64,000 nucleotides of DNA, taken from Flavobacteriaceae bacterium (GTDB lineage Bacteria > Bacteroidota > Bacteroidia > Flavobacteriales > Flavobacteriaceae). This document shows positions 63,109-64,000 of this stretch, piece by piece. The translations under genes and the position numbers were made by a program. The notes below the pieces were generated by a model that saw only the letters and a list, made by a program, of their open reading frames with translations, searched no databases and was not told the DNA's origin. Every line of letters starts with the position of its first letter. The first letter of the stretch is position 1. The stretch lies in contig JAQWSK010000006.1 of the NCBI GenBank assembly GCA_029243245.1, positions 1 through 64,000 on the forward strand, given 5' to 3'.

Positions 63109-63638
63109 TTTAATTTTATGTCAAATTCTGAAATATCCTGTATTAAATTCATTGGCTCAAATAGTGATAGTCCAACTTTTACTGTATCTTTTTTACATTC
63201 TTCTAAAAATCTGTCATAATAACCTCCACCATATCCAACTCTACTTCCTTTTAAATCAAAAACATATAAAGGAGTAAAAACCACATCAATTATTTTAGGA
63301 GAAATAATGTTTCCGTTTTGAGGTTCTGGGATTCCAAATGAGTTGGTTCTCAATAGTGTTTGATCATTTAATATAACATGTTCTAACAAATTTGGTTTAA
63401 TAATTCTTGGCACAATTACTTGTTTGTCTTTACCCATAATAATCGAAAGAAGTGGAGATGTATCTATCTCATTTTTATTTGAAAGACATAAAAAAATATG
63501 GAAATTCTCCATGTGCCAAATTGGTATTTTTAAGCATTTATTAGATAATGAAATACTCCGTTTATGTATTTCGCCAATAGATAACTTGTCTCTTTTATTT
63601 TGATATAATTTTCTTATTTGTATTTTAGTTTTCATCAT
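63072..63638 (-). CDS. 5-formyltetrahydrofolate cyclo-ligase
   Basis: 188 residues. The family signature RVGYGGGYYDRFLEE is near the C-terminus; the N-terminal K-x-R-K-x-Y-x-x-K…LS helix matches YgfA/Fau/MTHFS. It converts 5-formyl-THF to 5,10-methenyl-THF using ATP. Convergent overlap with lspA. Divergent from uvrC. Confidence 0.9.
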   Translation of the reverse strand: MMKTKIQIRKLYQNKRDKLSIGEIHKRSISLSNKCLKIPIWHMENFHIFLCLSNKNEIDTSPLLSIIMGKDKQVIVPRIIKPNLLEHVILNDQTLLRTNSFGIPEPQNGNIISPKIIDVVFTPLYVFDLKGSRVGYGGGYYDRFLEECKKDTVKVGLSLFEPMNLIQDISEFDIKLNYAVTPDSIFSF

Positions 63639-63715
63639 GAGTTAACAGTGTAAATTTAAGTGATTATTGTATTACAAATAATAACTTTAAAAAAGAAAAC
63701 CATTAATTTAGCTTA

Positions 63716-64000
63716 ATGAAGGTAACTAATCTTAAATTACAAATAATGAGTTTGCCGGAGAGCCCCGGAATTTATAAATTCTTTAACGATGAAAATAAAA
63801 TTATTTATGTAGGAAAAGCCATAAACCTAAAAAAAAGAGTAACATCTTATTTTAAGAAAAATCATTCTCATTTTAAAACAAAACTTCTTGTAAAACAAAT
63901 TATAAAAGTTGAAAATATTGTTGTAGAAACAGAAATAGATGCTTTATTATTAGAAAATACTTTAATTAAAAAGTTTAAACCTAAATACAATGTTCTTTTA
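63716..64000 (+). CDS. uvrC: Excinuclease ABC subunit C, N-terminal part
   Basis: 95 codons to the window edge. The GIY-YIG nuclease domain: LPESPGIYKFFNDENKIIYVGKAINLKKRV, then ETEIDALLLENTLIKKFKPKYNVLL, typical UvrC. ATG at 63716. It makes the 3' incision in nucleotide excision repair. It continues beyond 64,000. Confidence 0.95.
   Translation, partial: MKVTNLKLQIMSLPESPGIYKFFNDENKIIYVGKAINLKKRVTSYFKKNHSHFKTKLLVKQIIKVENIVVETEIDALLLENTLIKKFKPKYNVLL

Overview
The window reads as one continuous stretch of chromosome from a marine-type, AT-rich flavobacterium (Bacteroidota). Signs are a gldD/gldE gliding pair, SusC/TonB receptors with N-terminal carboxypeptidase-regulatory-like domains, a DUF4270 lipoprotein next to a short starch synthase, panC and radA, the ileS–dksA–lspA order, an atpD–atpC pair standing alone, A-rich leaders with few Shine-Dalgarno sites, and promoter octamers of the Bacteroidota form TAnnTTTG. 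I found no rRNA, tRNA, CRISPR array or intact insertion sequence.

Layout. Positions 1–1,450 are accessory DNA: the end of a cupredoxin gene, then small membrane-protein genes separated by degenerate repeats that on the minus strand read as the C-terminus of a tyrosine recombinase. From 1,460 to 21,450 lie mixed metabolic and envelope genes: hydrolase, two MFS transporters, thiolase, DinB-like proteins, GH3 glucosidase, threonine/serine dehydratase, TesB, SET protein and M20 amidohydrolase. Among them are small secreted proteins and a dead methylmalonate-semialdehyde dehydrogenase fragment. From 21,495 to 29,428 there are housekeeping genes: gldD–gldE–ssb–mutY on the minus strand, divergent from hup, a 29-residue basic protein, rng and recX, then atpC–atpD.

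Positions 29,563–43,222 hold the most distinctive region. Eight tightly packed minus-strand genes encode three acyl-CoA dehydrogenases, an aminoglycoside-phosphotransferase-like kinase, a PaaG-type crotonase, a MaoC hydratase and two short-chain dehydrogenases. Beside them are a large TonB receptor with Ala-rich insertions, a TetR regulator, a PlsC-like acyltransferase, and decayed pieces of an SDR and a thiolase. The kinase next to an ACAD11-like dehydrogenase suggests a 4-hydroxyacyl-CoA (levulinate or ACAD10/11-like) route. The paired dehydrogenases at 29,563–31,886 suggest a heteromeric enzyme for bulky or branched acyl-CoAs. The receptor could import the substrate.

The rest (43,359–64,000) contains a YpdA-like reductase convergent with a DinB protein, a glycerate kinase–GntP permease pair, DUF4270/starch synthase, panC (panD is missing from this locus), an AglD-like flippase, radA, gdhA, recO, a second TonB receptor, ileS, a dksA-like gene, lspA, 5-formyl-THF cyclo-ligase and the start of uvrC.

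The strongest leads for something new are the recombinase-tail repeats at the left edge, a run of ten T-tracts phased at about 10 bp upstream of an MFS gene, and the kinase/ACAD cluster. Functions come from reading motifs by eye; no database search was possible.
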